A stretch of DNA of 26,190 nucleotides from a virus. The notes beneath the pieces are model-generated. The model did not search any database and had not been told where the DNA came from. It worked only from the letters and a program-made list of their open reading frames with translations. Both the position numbers and the translations under genes were made by a program. Position 1 is the stretch's first letter, and every line of letters starts with the position of its first letter. The stretch lies in IMG/VR virus record IMGVR_UViG_3300030110_001739, positions 1 through 26,190 of that record. The stretch is one strand, 5' to 3'. Shown piece by piece: positions 23,747-26,190 of this stretch.

Positions 23747-26190
23747 TATTGTTTTTTGAATTGTCTCAAAATATTACTATTTTTCTGATTCCTTTTTACT
23801 TTTCTATTGATAGGTTTTAGTTTTGTCCCATATGCACTTTCTGCAATAGTAGTAGTCTCTCCTGTAGTATTTTGTCCACCACCAATTCCACCACCAGTTA
23901 ATATTTGTAGTAGATTTTGATAAGGTCCAAAAGGAGATGTCTGTCCTGCACCAGGTATATTGAATTGTGCCATTCCTTGATTAAATAAATCTAAGTCTTC
24001 AGTAAATCTAAAGTTAGGATATAATTCACGCAGAACTTTCTCTCTTCTGTTCTCTAGTTTATTCTGTTGATATTTATCAGCTATAGATTTAACAATCTCT
24101 TGTTGTGTTTCTTTTGTATTAGCTACAGCCTGAGCTTGTCTTTCTTGTTGCTGATCATATATACCTAGATTAGTAAGTCTTGCCTGATTAAGGGTAGCTA
24201 AATTACCAGAGTATACAGTATCTTTCATTGCTTGGTTAAGTCTAAACTCTTCAGCCGTTGTATTGTTTATTGCATCATACATAGGAGCAGCCATAGCAGC
24301 TGCTAATGCAGGATTATTTTGAACAGCTGGGTTCTGACTCATAGCTCTATAAGCTCCTGTAATTTGATTTCTTCTATCCTGTAAACTAATATCGTAAGGT
24401 ACTCTTAGTCTAGGTTGGAAAGATTGTGCATATACAGGATCAAGTTGATTGTTTGCAGCAGCATTTATTTCAGGTAGTATCTGATTGTAATCCAGGTCAT
24501 TATCTATTTCTCTAGGGAAAAGTCGTCTAAGTAGATTTGCATCAAATGGATTGAATGGTACTGCTGTGGTAGTTGGTTCTGTAGTTTCTTCCACTTCCTC
24601 CACAGTAGCATACTCATACTCAGGACCTGCAGCATCTGTCTTAGGAGTGTATCTAGCACTAGAAGTTTCTTCACCAATAATACCATCTACAGTTAGTGAT
24701 ACATCAATACCTGCATCTTTGTTTCTTTTATTAAATTCTCTTTGGAATCTTTTTACATCTTCTGGCTTTCTACGATCAAAGTTTTCCCAATCAAACCAAG
24801 AGTTTTCTCTTACAAACTCTTCATAATCTGCTTCAGTTACATTACCAGCTAAACCTGTCTTACTATCATACTTCTGGTTAGGAGGCATTTCACCTATATC
24901 AGAACCAGTAGCATCTGCACCCTCTACTTCTTCCACTTTAATTTTTCTCCATTTCTGAGTCTCTTCGTCAAACACAAAACCTGCTTCAAGAGCCTCTTCT
25001 TTATTCTTAAATTTTGTAGGAAGTACATTTAAGTCGAGACCTTCATCTTTACTATTATTTTGTTGACCATCTCCTTGTGCTTTAGGAACATCTGCACCAT
25101 CTTTTGCATTCACCATCTTACCGATTCTCTGAGCTTGACTCTTATGCATCTTAGAAGCTTTATGTAACTCTTTTTCTATCTTCTTAAGTTTCTTTATCTT
25201 AGTTCCATCTTCTGCATAGTCAGTGTATGTTTCCATTTTACCACCGTTCTTAGCGTAGTCTTCTGTATCCTTAACAGCTTGTATCTCACCTTTAGATATA
25301 AATGTGTTACCATCTATACCACGTTCCTTAAATGTATCATTTAAAGCTTCTTGTAAGTCAGCTAATATATTTTTCTTGTTTGCTATGTCTTGTAATTTCA
25401 TATCACCACCTTGTATAATGGCTTCAGATGTAGATCTTTCTAGTTCTCCCCACTTAGTATTATCACTATCACCAGCATTTACTACAGCTTTGCCCATTTG
25501 TTTATTTATTCTTGCCTCCTCATCATTAAGATTATTTACATAATGCTTAAATTTCTTACCTCCAGCTTCTGGATCACCTATCTCATCTGAATACTCTTTA
25601 GGTATTTTTAGGTCTCCATATATAACTAGATTTTCCTCACCATTCTCGTTAAGTATTTGAGCTGGTTCATTTTCCACTTCAACTACTGGTTGATTTGTAG
25701 CTACAGACTGCGGTCCATATGCCACACCTATACCAGTTTCTCCAGTCTTAGGATCTCTGTTTTCATGAGAGTTACCAGAGAAATATAAACTTTCACCACC
25801 AGCATATGGATTGTATGCTACAGCATTAACATCACCACCCCATAGAGTTTTGACATTACCTCCACCTGCTACTGATCCACCTTTCTTAAGTGTATCAGGC
25901 ATTCTAGAAGCTTTTTGCAACATGTTGTTTAAGTTCTTACCATCAAATGTTTTTAACATTTGTGGACCTGGTGCTCCTATCATTCCATAATCATTATTAG
26001 GGCCAGGAAGTTTTCCACCTTTTTTCATATGAGAGGCATAACCTGCATGTATCTGAGGTCCTATCTGCATATTAGTCATGTCGGTGATATTTTTATCTAT
26101 CTTTTCTCTTGCTCTATCTTGTCTACTATCGTTTCTATCTAATAAGTCACCAATACCACTACCAACAAAATCACCAATAGCACCACCGAG
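23746..26190 (-). CDS. crAss-like virion structural/cargo protein with peptidoglycan-binding-like segment, 5' end beyond the window
   Basis: The frame ends with TAA at 23746 and stays open to the right edge (at least 814 codons), so the Met at 26079 is probably internal. The 37 residues before it begin GGAIGDFVGSGIGDLL, a Gly-zipper-like hydrophobic stretch. Counting from that Met: Lys/Gly-rich residues 18-70; a segment at about 75-165 with KTLWGGDVNAVAYNPYAGG, GETGIGVAYG, VEVENEPAQIL and LVIYGDLKIP, seen in many crAss-like structural proteins; DVKRFQREFN...DGIIGEETSSARY at about 435-478, like a PG_binding_1 repeat; an acidic Thr-rich linker (EEVEETTEPTTT); then an Asn/Gln/Ala-rich helical region with SQNPAVQNNPALAAAMAAP and NLGIYDQQQERQAQ. 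Probably an internal or tail-associated protein delivered early in infection. The wall-binding role is inferred from the motif only. Confidence 0.85.
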   Translation of the reverse strand, partial: LGGAIGDFVGSGIGDLLDRNDSRQDRAREKIDKNITDMTNMQIGPQIHAGYASHMKKGGKLPGPNNDYGMIGAPGPQMLKTFDGKNLNNMLQKASRMPDTLKKGGSVAGGGNVKTLWGGDVNAVAYNPYAGGESLYFSGNSHENRDPKTGETGIGVAYGPQSVATNQPVVEVENEPAQILNENGEENLVIYGDLKIPKEYSDEIGDPEAGGKKFKHYVNNLNDEEARINKQMGKAVVNAGDSDNTKWGELERSTSEAIIQGGDMKLQDIANKKNILADLQEALNDTFKERGIDGNTFISKGEIQAVKDTEDYAKNGGKMETYTDYAEDGTKIKKLKKIEKELHKASKMHKSQAQRIGKMVNAKDGADVPKAQGDGQQNNSKDEGLDLNVLPTKFKNKEEALEAGFVFDEETQKWRKIKVEEVEGADATGSDIGEMPPNQKYDSKTGLAGNVTEADYEEFVRENSWFDWENFDRRKPEDVKRFQREFNKRNKDAGIDVSLTVDGIIGEETSSARYTPKTDAAGPEYEYATVEEVEETTEPTTTAVPFNPFDANLLRRLFPREIDNDLDYNQILPEINAAANNQLDPVYAQSFQPRLRVPYDISLQDRRNQITGAYRAMSQNPAVQNNPALAAAMAAPMYDAINNTTAEEFRLNQAMKDTVYSGNLATLNQARLTNLGIYDQQQERQAQAVANTKETQQEIVKSIADKYQQNKLENRREKVLRELYPNFRFTEDLDLFNQGMAQFNIPGAGQTSPFGPYQNLLQILTGGGIGGGQNTTGETTTIAESAYGTKLKPINRKVKRNQKNSNILRQFKKQ

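Noticed and set aside
3313-26142. Plus-strand frames of 60-206 codons opposite the large genes, for example 4085-4705, 17248-17727 and 21757-22140
   Set aside because: All lie opposite strongly coding minus-strand sequence, show low-complexity hydrophobic or Ser/Leu-rich translations, and have no family resemblance.
1-26190. Stop-codon reassignment (TAG or TGA read as an amino acid), known in some crAss-like phages
   Set aside because: All long frames stay open under the standard code and all five visible genes that end in the window use TAA. Nothing here requires recoding, though TAA-only use does not exclude it elsewhere.

Overview
The window is an AT-rich block of phage late (virion) genes. 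Every gene I can support is on the minus strand, so transcription runs from high to low coordinates. I read it as part of a crAss-like phage (order Crassvirales) of a Bacteroidota host. Three things point there. First, a 4194-residue protein carries the DFDID catalytic signature of the crAss-like virion RNA polymerase, the family of phi14:2 gp66. Second, the two genes upstream of it look like the internal cargo/structural proteins typical of these phages. Third, both usable promoter candidates have the Bacteroidota form TTG-N(17-23)-TAnnTTTG. No Shine-Dalgarno sites are visible, all five visible stop codons are TAA, and the long frames stay open under the standard code, so stop-codon reassignment is not needed here.

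Layout in transcription order (right to left): (1) a structural/cargo protein of at least 814 aa, cut by the right edge, with a peptidoglycan-binding-like segment (23746-26190). (2) An 80-base gap with an inverted repeat and a promoter candidate. (3) A 963-aa cargo/structural protein (20774-23665). (4) The 4194-aa giant protein (8190-20774), with hydrophobic N-terminal segments, a coiled-coil region, a zincin-like segment and the RNA polymerase. (5) A 1625-aa protein (3313-8190) with a zincin-like remnant and a complete PD-(D/E)XK nuclease motif set. Genes 3-4 and 4-5 overlap as TAATG, which implies translational coupling and fixed ratios. (6) An 80-base gap with a second promoter candidate. 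(7) A 131-aa small virion protein (2837-3232). (8) A collagen-like fiber of at least 939 aa (1-2819) that runs off the left edge. It is easy to miss because it has no stop in the window and its Gly-X-Y repeats open decoy frames on both strands.

Working model: genes 1, 3, 4 and 5 encode proteins packaged in the capsid or tail and delivered with the genome (polymerase for first transcription, nuclease, possible wall or membrane passage). The last two genes encode external adhesion structures that share a 31-residue N-terminal module, probably a common docking point. The most unusual signals are this shared leader, the Gly-Thr-Ser collagen fiber with Cys-rich inserts, and a module shared by the two giant proteins: a degenerate zincin half-site (HEAFE in one, EEMVH in the other) followed by a near-identical Trp-containing helix (FKxxxDxITxWFR). 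No tRNA, rRNA, CRISPR array, insertion sequence or origin was seen. No stretch over 300 bases lacks a gene; the longest gaps are 80 bases.
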